A DNA stretch of 64,000 nt from Hyalella azteca (GCF_000764305.2 NW_025947267.1:150636-214635), one strand, 5' to 3'; shown: positions 49,568 through 61,128, counted from the stretch's first letter. Made by a program: numbers and translations. The notes: a model not told the origin generated them from the sequence alone.

Positions 49568-50095
49568 TCACAATCGCTTTGGCGATTTAGCCCCATGGGA
49601 TGGTGCAGAGTCCTGCAGGAACGACCTGGGACGTTTTTTGAAGTGCTTTCGTGCCCAGGGCAGTAATGCACCAACAAGGATGGCATCTCGATAGTTCTTC
49701 TGATTCAATTTCACACCTTTGTCAACAAAAAAGAGGGGACTCCTTGAGGACTCTGTTACGGCTGCCCAGACCATCACTGAGGTCGGGCATTGCTTCCTAG
49801 TCACCACACGGGATCCTTCGTCCCCGTTCTTCGACCAAATTCGATCATTTTGGGAGTTGAAGTGGTGTTCAACACTGAATATCTTCTCATCACTGAAAAA
49901 GAGGTTTGGCAGCGTGCCATCATGAATGCGGGAAAGAAGAATCTTGGATCTATGGAGGCGTTTGTCAACAACTTGAGCAGACAGTTGGCGTTTTTTGACA
50001 TGCTTGAATGGGGACAACTTTAGGTCCTTCCGGAGAACAGTCGACATGGTTCCATACGACACATTTGACTGTTTTGCGAGTGTATTGATTTTGGA
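49568..50095 (-). pseudogene. Tc1/mariner-family transposase remnant (3' truncated)
   Basis: Minus-strand reading frame with a helix-turn-helix end (TLAKQSNVSYGTMSTVLRKD), then LFFSDEKIFSVE with the first catalytic Asp, SVMVWAAVTE.SRSPL, LNQKNYRDAIL and FLQDSAPSHGAK with the second Asp. About 175 residues of the usual ~340 remain: the N-terminal paired-like domain and the third acidic residue are gone, and the frame runs out right after the second Asp at a junction with unrelated sequence. Dead copy in intron 1 of the alpha2delta gene. Confidence 0.9.
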
Positions 50096-50211
50096 AAAAC
50101 AATGTAACGCTAAATATTGATGACCATGTATATTATATAGTATACATGTATAGTAATATTATGTTATAATAATATAGTATATAATATGTATAATATATAA
50201 TGTAACCCCAG

Positions 50212-50328
50212 TTATAACGCTGGGCAGGGAGAAGCTGAGTCTGGTCTACATGCTGGCGAGCTGGAACCTGCTGGGCTACCTGGTCTATAAGTATGTCACC
50301 AGCGACCACAAGGGGGGTCTGAGTGGCG
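50212..50328 (+). CDS. Orphan plus-strand exon, membrane-helix-like segment
   Basis: GC-rich island of ~115 bp in AT-rich DNA inside intron 1 of the alpha2delta gene. The frame ITLGREKLSLVYMLASWN, LLGYLVYKYVTSDHKGGLSG ends in a consensus donor G|gtgagtgg. The acceptor could be ccccag (before 50212) or gggcag (before 50228). The residues form one hydrophobic helix followed by a polar loop. No partner exon was found nearby, so it may be an exon of a nested gene or a captured gene fragment next to the mariner remnant. Family not recognised. Confidence 0.55.
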
Positions 50329-50639
50329 GTGAGTGGTCTAAAAATAATAAATAAATAAAAAATGAAATAAAAAAATAATAATAAATAAATTGATAAAAGT
50401 TATCATCAAGTATCAATTAAGTAAAACACAGAACAAAAATAAAATAACGTAATAGTAACTCAAAAACAAAATGACAAAAACGTAACCTAACTATCGATAA
50501 AATTATTATATTTACAGGCGGTCCCTAACAGTATATATTGAGTTATAGGCCTTTTTTGTTCGCGGAATTGGCCGTTTTTTAGGCCATCTGGCAACCCTGT
50601 AAACAATATAGAATGTATACTCAATTTTATGCCTGCAAT

Positions 50640-50790
50640 CAACGTTCGTAAGCACACGTATAGTGGCGTAAGTTTACGTGGCGGCATATATACTCGTAGC
50701 GGCCGATGTCTCGTCTGTGATTGTTAGTTGCGCTTGAAATACCGTCATTGATTGGGCAACGAAGTTATGAAGTATTAACAATATTTGACA
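50640..50790 (-). mobile_element. Diverged copy of the same MITE family
   Basis: Weak but ordered similarity to the reversed MITE interior (gtctgtgattgttag, gcttgaaataccgtcattgattgg). Ends not resolved. Confidence 0.4.
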
Positions 50791-51654
50791 GCACTGCCAC
50801 AGTTCCTCATTCTTGTTCACGTTGAGCGCGTTGCACGTTGTAGTGCGTAAAAGATGACTATAACAACGCTGCTATTAATCTCTACACAAGTCTGCCAAAC
50901 TTAATTAAATTTGGTGACCAATGAAATTAAAAGTTATCAAATTAAATGCTCAAGAATAGACAGGAAAGTGATGCCCGTTGATAACATCAGTCCCACAAAT
51001 GGTTAACTCAGCTTGCTCTGTATAATGGATCAGGCAATTCAGTGCTATTAAGCTCAAGAGAGCATCAACTGACGAGGTTTATAACAGCGATTCGAAAATA
51101 AGTACTGTTTTGGTATATATTTTCAATGATATATCATATTCAAGCGTTATATTGTACGACGATTGATTTGACAATCTGCACTTTATGATCGAATGAAGGA
51201 ACAATTATGGACAGCGAACACAATTCATTCAATTAAGGTACTGAGCACTAATGATTTTGCAAAAGGTTTAAGAAATTTACACAAACGTAATTGAAAATCG
51301 ATATTACTCAGATATTTTTAGCATTTATTTATACTCAATGATTCAAATAAATTAAAATACATGTAAACTCAAATAAATCTCTTCTAATGTGTCAAGCTTT
51401 CCAGAAAATTCCACTAAGCTCCCACCAGCTGGGATGTCTTCGAATACTTTTGGGACTTGAAGGATTCATAGTTCAACAGAAACATGCAATGTACGATCAA
51501 TTCAATAGTTCTTCAATTAATCTAAACCCACTGTTTCAGAGAACCTGCAAACCTTCTGCAGCATTGCCGTCGCTCATATTACGGTCGGCCCATAACTATA
51601 AAGGCAATAACACAAGACATTGTAGCAACCATCCTGCCGGCAATGGTGTTATAA

Positions 51655-51990
51655 ATAGGGTCGTGAGGGTGCAGATAAGGAGAGGGACTGGCCAGATAAG
51701 GATGGGGACTGGGCAGATAAGGAGACCACGGGTGGACGTGAGAAATGTCCACTGTGCGGTAGACGCAGTGACATGAGAGAGTGTGGCATCCAAAGATGAT
51801 GTCTACTGTGCGGTAGAAGCAGTGACATGAGAGAGGGTGGCATCCAAAGATGATGTCTACTGTGCGGTAGAAGCAGTGACATGAGAGAGGGTGGCATCCA
51901 AAGATGATGTCTACTGTGCGGTAGACGCAGTGACATGAGAGAGAGGCATCCAAAGATGATGTCTACTGTGCGGTAGAAGCAGTGACATGA
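51655..51990. repeat. ~56-bp minisatellite (gatgatgtctactgtgcggt) plus short gataagg repeats
   Basis: Five copies of catccaaagatgatgtctac plus tgtgcggtagaagcagtgacatgagagagg, preceded by three gataaggagagggactg-like units. Confidence 0.93.
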
Positions 51991-53139
51991 TAAAGTTGGC
52001 ATCTTACGATGACATATGAATGATTGCCCGATGTACAGCGTTAGGAACCAATTGAAAGTATGTAAAATTTCATTCGACGAAATTCTTCGAAACTCGAATA
52101 AAAGACAGCCTAGCTTATATGGAATCGGGATACTTTAATTCGCTTTCTTAGAAAATTATATAATTGATAAGAAAAATGTCCATGTACACAGAGCATTCAT
52201 CAGTTTTTATGAAACATCCGCGTATAAGGAGCAGCAACAGCTCGAAAATCATCTAACTTTAATGAACAAAGTATTTTATATCGGTAAAAAAAGAATGTAG
52301 GCCTGGCAAATTGCCAACGTGCAGCCAAAGGAAGAATGTGTTGCTGAGAGCAACGACTGCAACGCCAATAACAATTACATTATCCAAATTAAAATATTTT
52401 AAAGAAATCAACTCTGGCAAAATGTTGTTAAAAGATAATTGTATTGAATAAAAATTCACCTATTCCGGAAATGAAGTGATAACAAATGTTAAAATAATCT
52501 TAATTTGCAATAAAGGAGTTCAGAAGTTCGAATAATATTTATAATATTACAACGAGGAAACACTACATTTTCAAAATCTCCTCTGTAGCAACATCTGAGA
52601 ATGGTGAACAGATCGAATGTTTTTATGCCTGAACTGCGGACTCGACGGCAACGGCGGCAACTGCATTACGCAGGCAACGGGCAGCGATTGCTGAAACGTT
52701 AGCGCAATTTCGGCTAATTTCTACAAAGAAGTGAACCACTTAAATTTGGTATAAAGCTGGGGAACTAGAGAAAAAATCTTGAAAGAAGTGGGCAGAAAAT
52801 TCTCTAATCAACAAAACTGATGGTAGGTTTAATATTTTTGAGACGCAAAAGCACAATTTAATAGAAGACAATATTAGAATATTTTTGTTCAAAATTCAAT
52901 AACTTATGCAACCCAAGGCCAAAAACAATTAATAGTCCCTTTAGCATCTCAGTAATGATGATAACCACCTAATCATTGTGAAAAATTATAATCATTACCA
53001 AAGAATCGTAAAAAATGACGCTGACATTCCACTCGCTGATTATAAACATTAATCATCTCATTAAACGACAGTGATCTGCTATGAAACCCACAAATGATAT
53101 AGCAGACACTAATGTATGTGTACAACGAGAACTCCGAAC

Positions 53140-53555
53140 GATACACAAACGCTCCCCAAACACTACCCAAAAGCTGCACAAACGCTACACAAACGAAATA
53201 CAAACGCTATAATAACGCTTCACAAATACAAAACAAACGCTTCAAAAACGCTACACAAACGCTACACAAACGCTTCAAAAACGCTACACAAATGCTACAG
53301 AAACGCTTCAAAAACGCTACACAAACGCAACACAAACGCTTCAAAAACGCTATACAAATGCTACACAAACGCTTCAAAAACGCTACACAAACGGTACACA
53401 AACGCTACACAAACGCTTCAAAAACGCTACAAAATGCTTCAAAAACGCTACACAAACGCTACACAAACGTTACACAAACAAACGCTACACAAACGCTACA
53501 CAAACGCTTCAAAAACGCTACACAAACACTATTCAAACGCTACACAAACACTCAC
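53140..53555. repeat. 12-bp-based minisatellite flush with exon 1 donor
   Basis: Array of acgctacacaa and acgcttcaaaa units. The final unit (cgctacacaaacactcac) contains the exon 1 donor itself. Open in several frames, which is a product of the repeat, not a gene. Confidence 0.92.
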
Positions 53556-53761
53556 TCTTGATGTGGCATGTCCTCGGACGTCTCAGCAGAGTAGGTGGCT
53601 CTGCACGGCGCGATCACCAACATCAGCACCAACATAACACGCCACAAGCAACTGAGGCTTGTGTTGCTCCGGTGTAGCGTCTCACAAAACCATTTCAATT
53701 TGTGGCGTGAACATTTCTTTATGTGGCCCTCGCGTTCAGTTTGATGGTCTTTATCATACAT
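53556..53761 (-). CDS. CACNA2D3: alpha2delta exon 1: signal peptide and mature N-terminus
   Basis: The exon ends PHQ plus GA with donor GA|gtgagtg. Its phase joins exon 2 (A ATT AAA) to give E-IKTW, the usual start of the mature alpha2 chain. The hydrophobic run MLVLMLVIAP followed by CRATYSAE is a good signal peptide. Two starts are possible: ATG at 53761, with A at -3, which places about 40 mostly polar residues before the hydrophobic core; or ATG at 53635, which starts directly in the core and gives a conventional short signal peptide. The frame stays open upstream to about 54214 but has no recognisable domain and is probably 5' UTR. The donor is flush with a tandem repeat (53140-53555). 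Confidence 0.8.
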
Positions 53762-54544
53762 GGTGCGATCCGGAACTTCAAAGGAGGATCTGCAATGTGT
53801 TTTTTGGGTGCAAAAATTGTTTGAGGAATTTAGATTTTCATTCACTTTCATGGGGAGGGCTAGGGATAGTTTGGCACCACTTGGTCTCGGGAGATGGTTA
53901 CGTGTTGGTGTTTTCAGGAGACTATTCTCATTTCCAGTGGTTGTGGCATTCTCATTTTTGTCGGGAATTAGACCATATCTTCTGATTGAGAACGTCTCAT
54001 CGCGGTCAACAGAAGGCTGCAGGGTTATCCTGGTATTACAGTGTTCGCTGTGGTGGTGTCTGCACCGCACATCTCCCCCCCTGCAACAGTGCAGTGGTCT
54101 AGGGCAGTGTGCAGTGCTCTGCTCCAGAGACGACCTCATCACGGATGAACGAGCCGCGGTCACAGCAAACTTCACAACATCGTTTAATGAACGAACTCTC
54201 CTACCACGCTTCAAACAATCCTTTAGATGAATTTATCTGCAAAATCGTATGTCGTATGACTCTCAGTAGTATTAGTACAAGATTAATAACATTTACTGAA
54301 TACTAGTTTTAATCTTTCGCATTTAATATGATCAAAATATTTTTCTTTAATTCAAAATACATCGAAAATCAGCTAAGCACAACCCTCTCTATCTAACAAT
54401 GTTTCTCAGGAAAGCTGGCAACTCTTGCTTTGTATTAGCTTTGATTGCAGATCACTTCACTAGCGCTCTTTAATATTATATTGCCAACATACGATAATGT
54501 ATATATGCGTATATATGCACCTAGATCACTTATATTAGATTAGA

Positions 54545-54760
54545 TCAATTAACGACAGATCAGTCCCATCAACCACGACAGATCATTCCTAGCAAAGATT
54601 ATCATGACAGGTCAGTCCCAGCATGCAACAACGACAGATCAGTCCCAGCAACAACGATATATCAGTCCCAGCAGCAACGACAGATCATTCCTAGCAAAGA
54701 TTATCATGACAGATCAGTCTTGGCAACATTGACAGATCAGTCCCTGCAAAACCGTGTCGC
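54545..54760. repeat. Minisatellite acgacagatcagtcccagca
   Basis: Alternating cagatcagtcccagcaacaa and cagatcattcctagcaaaga units. Lies upstream of alpha2delta exon 1, in its possible promoter or 5' UTR intron. Confidence 0.9.
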
Positions 54761-54761
54761 T

Positions 54762-56544
54762 TTGACTCAGATTTGGTATGCAGACGCACGCATGTACGTT
54801 ATAGACGAAAGTCAAGAACACGTTACACAAGAGCATCTAGCACAAAAAATATTTACTCAGATGAAACTGTAAGTTATTTTATTTTCATGGTTGAAATTAA
54901 CAATTTTAAAATATATTTTAATGTTTTCTTGTAATTTGAGTTGCCATTTAGAGTAGGAATGGGGGCATAATGAATAGCTTCATTAAATGAACAATAGAAA
55001 AACATTTTACGCACGGATTTAAGTTAATCTCTTTAAACTGGACGATGGTTGAAAAATTTGCAGCTTATATCACTTGATTGAATCAACAAATAAAACCGTC
55101 TATAATAGGATGGAAAATTCAAACGTACATGGATTTTGGCAAAGGATTAGATTTGAATATTAATGGCCACTTTACATTTCACGATTGCCTGAGAAAATCA
55201 TTTTGAAATTCTCATCACCTGAACTGTTAACAAATTATGCATGAAAAACACGACTTTCAAGTAAATTATAAAAGTAATTCCTTAAAACACTTTACAAGTT
55301 GAAATGAAACGTTAGCAAGACAATAAGTTGCTCCATGGAGCAAAGGCTGGAGCCGCTCTGGGCCTGTCAGTCCGGACCCTTTGGGGCCAGCGTACGCATA
55401 GTCGGTTACGAAACTCAGCTTCAATGCAAACAATATTTAGAAAATGTCGTACAATTATTAGTAGATAAATAAATTTATCGTTAGCGACACTCGAGACAAG
55501 TTAATGTCTGTACTCTTAACATTACATCGAGATGCACAACATCTTTGTTAACATCACACCCATTGACTGCTAATGTTATGAATGTTTTGAGTACAAATTC
55601 CTACACCACATCACGACATGATCACTGCACTTGGAGTGCATCGTAGTGCACTATTACTGCACCACCCTGATGCCACCTACACTAAACCTTGGCCCAAAGA
55701 GCACTGGTGGTGCATGCGCACCATCGTCACCACAGCGTCGTCACCACCACCACCACAGCCACCGAGCGATCGATAAAAATAGTAGTGCGCCTGCGCGCCG
55801 TCTGTGGTGGTGAGGGCGATGATGGTGACGCGATTCATCGCTGCGAAAAAAACGTGACCGCAAATTTTCTTCCAGGATATAAATGAATTTTTGCTTAATT
55901 TATTTGCGAAAAAAACGTGACCAAAATTTTCTCCCAGGATATGAATGCATTTTTACTCAATTTGTTCATGGATAATCAGGAAACTAATTTCAAAAATTAA
56001 ATCCCAGAGACGCCAACCTCAAAATTCTGTGACAGCATAAACAAAAAAGCTTCTTTGCCATCATGCAAAATTTTAAAAATCTACAAAAATTATCGTCTTT
56101 TATGAAAATTTTCATTAATAGCAAAATTTTTAGTTTAAAATAAACAACGTTGAAAGCAATACTTTCGCTGGTGTACCAAACATTACAAAAAAGATGTACC
56201 TCTTGCATTAAAGTTAGAGATTGGTAAAAGTATTTTCTCTACCATAACTAAATTTAATTTATTTATCATTATTTATCTATCAATAAATTAAAAAAGCAGG
56301 TGATAAATGAATCAGGAAGAGCAGCGTGAAGTTTTTGAAGCAAAGTCCCGGGAAATATCCCAGCAGACGACTGACGCGCCAGGCGAAGGGAGCTCCGACC
56401 CCTGCGGTCACAGCACCAGCGAACTGCGCGTCCAGTGATCCAGGCCCTGCACTGGATAATTATGTACGCGCAGCACATAATGTAATTCACTGCACTGGAT
56501 AATTATGTACTGATTACTGGACAGTGAAATCCATGAATTGCACT
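54762..56544. other. Region upstream of alpha2delta exon 1; possible promoter area
   Basis: Two GC-rich patches stand out: 55330-55410 and 55630-55850 (CAC/GTG-rich, partly self-complementary). They could belong to a promoter or upstream exon of either divergent gene; no start site could be fixed. Confidence 0.3.
55840..55960. repeat. ~60-bp tandem duplication
   Basis: Two copies of gcgaaaaaaacgtgacc and ttttctcccaggatatgaatg. Confidence 0.85.
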
Positions 56545-58170
56545 GTATAAATCAGTGGTTCCCAAAGTGGGCGATATCGCCCCCCTAGGGGCGATGGAAA
56601 TATTTTGGGGGGGCGGTAAAGAAAAAGAGGGTGATAGGGGGCGATAGTTAGTCGACTTCGGCAGTCCGAAGTCGAAATCAGAAGTTCGAACAACAATACA
56701 AGTTTAGTTGACGATTTGTACACAACACGTGCAGCACATGACTCCCCATCGAAAGTTTTTTTTCACCCAGATCTGTTTCTAGCGCATTTTCTCATTTATG
56801 GAAAAAATGCACTATTGTGCTCGCGATACCCGTCCGTCTGTCCGTCCGTCCGAGACTTCACGTTTTCGTCGACGAGAAAATGCGCTCTCTGTCACTCACC
56901 GCAGTGAGCACTGTGTTATATTTTTTAACCTCTCCTGGGTTTACGTCTCCTACCAATTAACGGCCGGTCTCACGGCCAATTTCCAAATTCTATGGTCAAG
57001 GAATATCTCTCAAACTAATGAACTTAACTCGATAAAACTTGGTACACGTATTCATTAGGACCTTACGGTAATTTAAAGCTCGTGAAAATTTTTTGAATTT
57101 TGCCTTCAATTGTTTTTGCCATAGTTATATTACAGTACGGGCCGAAATTCACATTGATCAAGGAATTTCTTCCGAACTACTGAACAGATTCGAACGAAAT
57201 TTTGAATTTACAGTCCTAACTACCGAACGGTGATGTTTAGCTCGTGAAAATTTTTTCGACTGTGCCTTCGTTCGCGAGTTTCATTCGTGATCTAAACAGC
57301 AATACGTGCTTAAATTCGCACTAATCAAGAAATTTCTTCCAAACTACTGGACATATTTGAACGAAATTTAGTATCTAAATACCTAACCTCAGCAACGGTG
57401 ATGTTTACCTCGTTATAATTTTTTTGTTTTGCTTTCGTTTTCGAGTTATACGGCTATACGTAAACGGCTGTTGGTTAAACCAGCCGGTAGAAAAGCCGGT
57501 CGTTCCTCCTACCTATATCTGAATAACTTGCGAACGAAAGCGAATAAGGAAGAGTGAAATCAAGAATGACGGTGAAATGAAATAAATCTCGCAAACGACG
57601 GTAAAATCAAAAAATTTTTTGAATCTAAAAAACACCATTTGGTAGTTAGGAATGTACTGTATATTCAAAATTTCGTTCAAATCTGTTAGGTAGTTTGGAA
57701 GAAATTCTTTGATCACCGCGAATTTCGGCCTGTATCGCAATATAACTCACGAATGAAGGTGATATTTAAAAAATTTTCGCAAGCTAAACATCACCGTTAA
57801 GTTCTGATGAATACATGTTCCAAGTTTTATTGAGCTGCGTTCATTAGTTTTGGTGATATTACTTGATAATTGAATTTGGAGATTGGTCGTGAGACAGGCC
57901 ACGAGTCCGGGCCGTAAATTTGCCCGAGAAGTCCTAGGTTTCTAGAGATGAAACAGTTAAAACAGCTGATAAGCATATTGGTTCACTAAAATGGGTTCTA
58001 TTTGTGAAATACACATTTGTGTTTAACCTATATCTTTTAAAGTTGCAGCGTACTAAATTTTATAGAAAGAGGCGCATGATTTTATGTGTGTCTGTGGGGG
58101 GCGCTAGACATTCACTAGGGAGCCAAAGGGGGCACCAGCCTGAAAAAGTTTGGGAACCACTGGTATAAAT
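56545..58170. mobile_element. Non-autonomous hAT transposon, 1610 bp, with 8-bp target-site duplication
   Basis: Element 56553-58162 begins CAGTGGTTCCCAAA and ends TTTGGGAACCACTG (14-bp perfect terminal inverted repeats). It is flanked by gtataaat on both sides (56545-56552 and 58163-58170), the 8-bp duplication typical of hAT. No transposase frame is present. The interior holds an inverted-repeat arrangement of AACGGTGATGTTTAGCTCG-like blocks (57040-57440 against 57560-57850) and one copy of the GTCC-rich repeat (56781-56886). Confidence 0.93.
56781..56886 (+). mobile_element. GTCC-microsatellite element, copy 2 (inside the hAT element)
   Basis: Same 13-bp inverted ends, internal gtccgtctgtccgtcc tract and tcgtcgacgaga palindrome. 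Sits inside the 1610-bp hAT element, so it is either its original component or a nested insertion. Confidence 0.75.
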
Positions 58171-58834
58171 CAATTCTAATTCCTGGACAGGCGGCCAAGC
58201 AAAGATATGAGTAATGTTAAACATTTAGCGAGTTTTATTTGTAATAAATTATAACTTTTCCTTTGCCTTGGCAAGACCGTCTAGGAAGTTGATATCTCTT
58301 TCATAATTTTCTCGTTAGTCATCATCTTTCTGCTGATCCCCGCTGTAGGTCAGTTTAAGCCCTAATAGGTGCCTTTTTATTATCTGAATATTTGTCATAT
58401 TGTTTTGTTATACCTTTATTCAGCTTCAACGACGATTATTTAAAAGATCTACTCTTCAACAGGTGATCACGTTGCCAAGTGGGTTATTTACACCATTTTT
58501 CCATAGCTTAATATTTATATCCAAACGTCATTCCGTTAATAATTTACACTGCATTATATTCTCAGTTCCATTCTCTTTTCATTTGCAATCTCGTTTTACT
58601 GTGTTGTAAATCTTACCCCACATGTTCTTGATCTATTGTGCGCATGAAGCTCCGTATCAGAATCACTAAATTTACTATTCATGAATTTCGAAAAAACAAA
58701 TTGAATGAATGGAATGAAGGAATGGAATTCCAACTAATATTTTTGCATACTTCTAGTCGAAGTACGAATATTATAATAAAGTTTTGTTGAAATGCCTCAA
58801 CTCTAAGGCTATCTTTTAAATTTAAAATATATTG

Positions 58835-58874
58835 TATAATAATTATTATTATTATTATTATATTATTATTATTA

Positions 58875-58920
<46 letters not shown>

Positions 58921-58922
58921 CC
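58835..58922. repeat. (ATT)n microsatellite
   Basis: About 28 trinucleotide units with three interruptions. Confidence 0.97.
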
Positions 58923-60112
58923 ATTAATCCATTAATGTGAGCGAGCGAGGAAAGCAAATAATTCCCAATTGTTTCTAACGTTCCTGTCTCGTTCGCCCGA
59001 GTTTCTGTTTAACCGCAAATGGGGCAGAGGAATTGAAATCTCGTGTGCCAAAATGTTGCGATTAATATAGAGTTGATTGAAATAAAGTGGGTAGCTGGAA
59101 CATTTCAATTCCATAATTTAGGTTTCACTTATCGTGGAAGGTAATGGTTTGTTTTAAAGTTTATTTCAGTTCATGTTTCGTGAAACATAATATAAACACT
59201 AAAAAAGTTTCTACTAGGTCCTATACATAAAAATAACTGTTATAATATTCAGCGATCGTACATATGTTGCAGCCGCTGTTGCATGGTTGAAAAGCTATGA
59301 ACCAAGGTAAACGTGTTTCAACGAACGCTGCCCAAGAAATAGAAGAAAACAATCCACATCATTATGGAAAATGAAATCTCAGTAAATTGCAATGAAATTG
59401 ATTGAAAAGACTAGCTGAGCAAAAAAAATCAGTATAACAATAGCAGTTTGAACAGCACCAGAATCCATTTAAAACAAAAGCCTGGAAAACGAAGAAATCG
59501 CGTCGTTTTGGACATCTGAAGGAAGCGAGCTGGGATCAATCGATACCGAAGATTACTTCAAGGATTAAAATATGTTAATTTATAATTACCGCAGTTTTTT
59601 TTATATTGGTTGGACGCCAATTAAATCGATATTCAAGGAGTCTGTAAAATTAATGTGTACGTGGAGAATAAAAACTCCCAGGAATGAAACCTCAACCTAG
59701 CAAGACATTTCATCAGTACAAATCTTTACACTTTAGCCAAGAAAAGTATAAGAATCGGCGACAGGCCTATCCAGGCCTATTCTTCAATGCCGAAGATAAT
59801 ATACTAAATCTTGGATCAGTCTGGCCTTCTTCACTCCTAACACCGGGTAATAAAGTTGTAAATATTGTCCGGAAAATTTTAAGAATATGCGTATTCGTTT
59901 TAATTGATGATGTTATCTATATAAACAAAATCGCAATGACGACATGTGATAAGATACGTGTTGATCAACGTCATATCGATAAGAGATTAGATCCAATGGA
60001 CCATCTATGCACAGTTAAGCGCTGCTCAGTTGGTGGTATCACCTGGACAAGTGATAGTAAACCTCATGTCCGTGTATATGGTTCAGGTCCTCATGGGGAT
60101 ATGATTCTTTTC

Positions 60113-60224
60113 AGCACATTTTCTCATATATGGAAAAAATCCCCTATTGTGCTCGTCATGTCCGTCGTTCTGTCCGTCTGTCTGTCCGTCCGTGACTTCA
60201 TGTTTTCGTCGACGAGAAAATGCG
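60113..60224 (+). mobile_element. GTCC-microsatellite element, copy 3
   Basis: One mismatch in the left end (agcacattttctc), perfect right end. Similarity to copies 1 and 2 continues beyond the right end (ctctgtcactcactgcagtga), so the true unit may be longer than the inverted-repeat interval. Confidence 0.72.
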
Positions 60225-60666
60225 CTCTCTGTCACTCACTGCAGTGAATACTGAGTTAAATTTTTTAGTATGGATTTCATGTGGCGTAGTGAAGTATAAT
60301 GAGATGGTTATAGTTTCTATGTGAGATTTCGTGAATATTTATTTAGAACTAAAATGTCGTTCTCATGTGATTGAGTCTCAGTGCTGACTGTTATAACGAC
60401 GAATTTTTCTTTACATGTTAATGTAGGACCATGTTAAATGAACCTGTCATTCATGAATGTATACGAAAACTAAGTTAATTAATGTTTTAACTTAGTCGTA
60501 ACGTAAAATATTTATAACGTTTTTTAAAAGTCGCTTTTATGTTTGGATTTTTGAACTCTGAATTGGGCTTTGAATTCTTTTAATTTTGAACCCTTCAACG
60601 ATTGTTTTGAAAATGGGCGGCCGTTCTCTCCAAGTGATGACAAATTACTGATTTGTCCACGGGACG

Positions 60667-60718
60667 ATGACAACAATGATTGCGAGAACCTTATATACTG
60701 TCGCAATGATTGCCTCAA
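60667..60718 (+). CDS. Cys-rich membrane protein gene, exon 1 (signal peptide)
   Basis: Start ATG at 60667 with A at -3. Encodes MTTMIARTLYTVAMIAS plus one base, the hydrophobic core of a signal peptide; donor A|gtaagtcc. The overlapping alternative frame (DDKLLICPRDD...) has cysteines but does not join exon 2 in phase, whereas this frame does (A+GC, Ser). An upstream non-coding exon cannot be excluded. First exon of a four-exon, 174-residue reading frame divergent from the alpha2delta gene. Confidence 0.72.
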
Positions 60719-60915
60719 GTAAGTCCTAATGTTAATTGATGTGAATTTTATATCTACTCACGCGATGAAAATTATTTACTCTCGTGTTGCCCATGACCGT
60801 GCCACAGGAATTTCATGTTCAATTATATCCAAAAATAGATGCGCTGGTCAAAATTATCCGCCTGTGATATCAGAAAGAAGTTATAATAAAATAATTCGGG
60901 TAATTCATCTCACAG

Positions 60916-61128
60916 GCTTCTCCATGATGACTTATAGCTACGAGAACGACAACTTAAGCTACACAGAGTGTCTTAATGACACAGACTGTCAGAGCAAATA
61001 CAACTGGGAGGCCCCATACCAGGAGTGTGTCTCAGGACTGTGCAAGTGTCCACTAGGAACATGTCAGATCACCACGCAGCTCAGCTTCTGGAACAGCCAA
61101 CTCGTCCGATACTATTGTGGCACGTGTG
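60916..61128 (+). CDS. Cys-rich membrane protein gene, exon 2 (ectodomain)
   Basis: 213 nt: FSMMTYSYENDNLSYTECLN, DTDCQSKYNWEAPYQECVSG, LCKCPLGTCQ, then QLVRYYCGTC and a split Gly. Eight cysteines with C.ND.DC and C.CP spacing recall arthropod/nematode EB-type modules, but I cannot assign the family firmly. Acceptor atctcacag, donor G|gtgagtgg. The last eight exonic bases and the donor are repeated many times in the following intron. Role unknown; extracellular location is inferred from the signal peptide. Confidence 0.88.

Larger units (their letters stand above)
4118..53761 (-). other. CACNA2D3: Gene span: voltage-gated calcium channel alpha-2/delta subunit, alpha2delta-3/straightjacket-like (5' part; continues past left edge)
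   Basis: Auxiliary extracellular, membrane-anchored subunit of high-voltage-activated calcium channels; in this family the VWA MIDAS promotes channel trafficking to the surface and to presynaptic sites. Twenty-two minus-strand exons (2712 nt, ~904 residues) were placed by translation and by GT/AG sites with matching phases. Order of recognisable parts: signal peptide, IKTWA start of the mature protein, VWA_N, NTSLSS/VPTNVY, VWA with DISGS, LITDGAP and YLIGRE/MACANKG motifs, YADVA, LMTSVAVPVFD, LLGVAGTDVP, GVNGYSFIVNQNG and HPDLRP (Cache), KPNYNSVD, then CDKKLMQSLLFDA. These motifs fit alpha2delta-3/4 better than alpha2delta-1/2. N-glycosylation sequons (NTS, NDT, NIS, NFT, NLT, NGS, NES) fit an extracellular protein. 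One exon between 7180 and 6009 is missing. The C-terminal delta region and membrane anchor are outside the window. Introns reach about 7 kb. Family assignment is very secure; the paralogue assignment is inference. Confidence 0.95.

Noticed and set aside
53112..53637. 150-170-residue plus-strand frames (KRYTNASKTL-type)
   Set aside because: Product of the 12-bp periodic repeat; no start or splice context and a real minus-strand exon borders it.
59684..60247. 187-residue plus-strand frame upstream of the Cys-rich gene
   Set aside because: Its last ~45 residues are the GTCC repeat element, there is no recognisable domain, and no donor links it to exon 1. Left as a chance frame, although its first 140 residues are unusually long for this AT-rich DNA.
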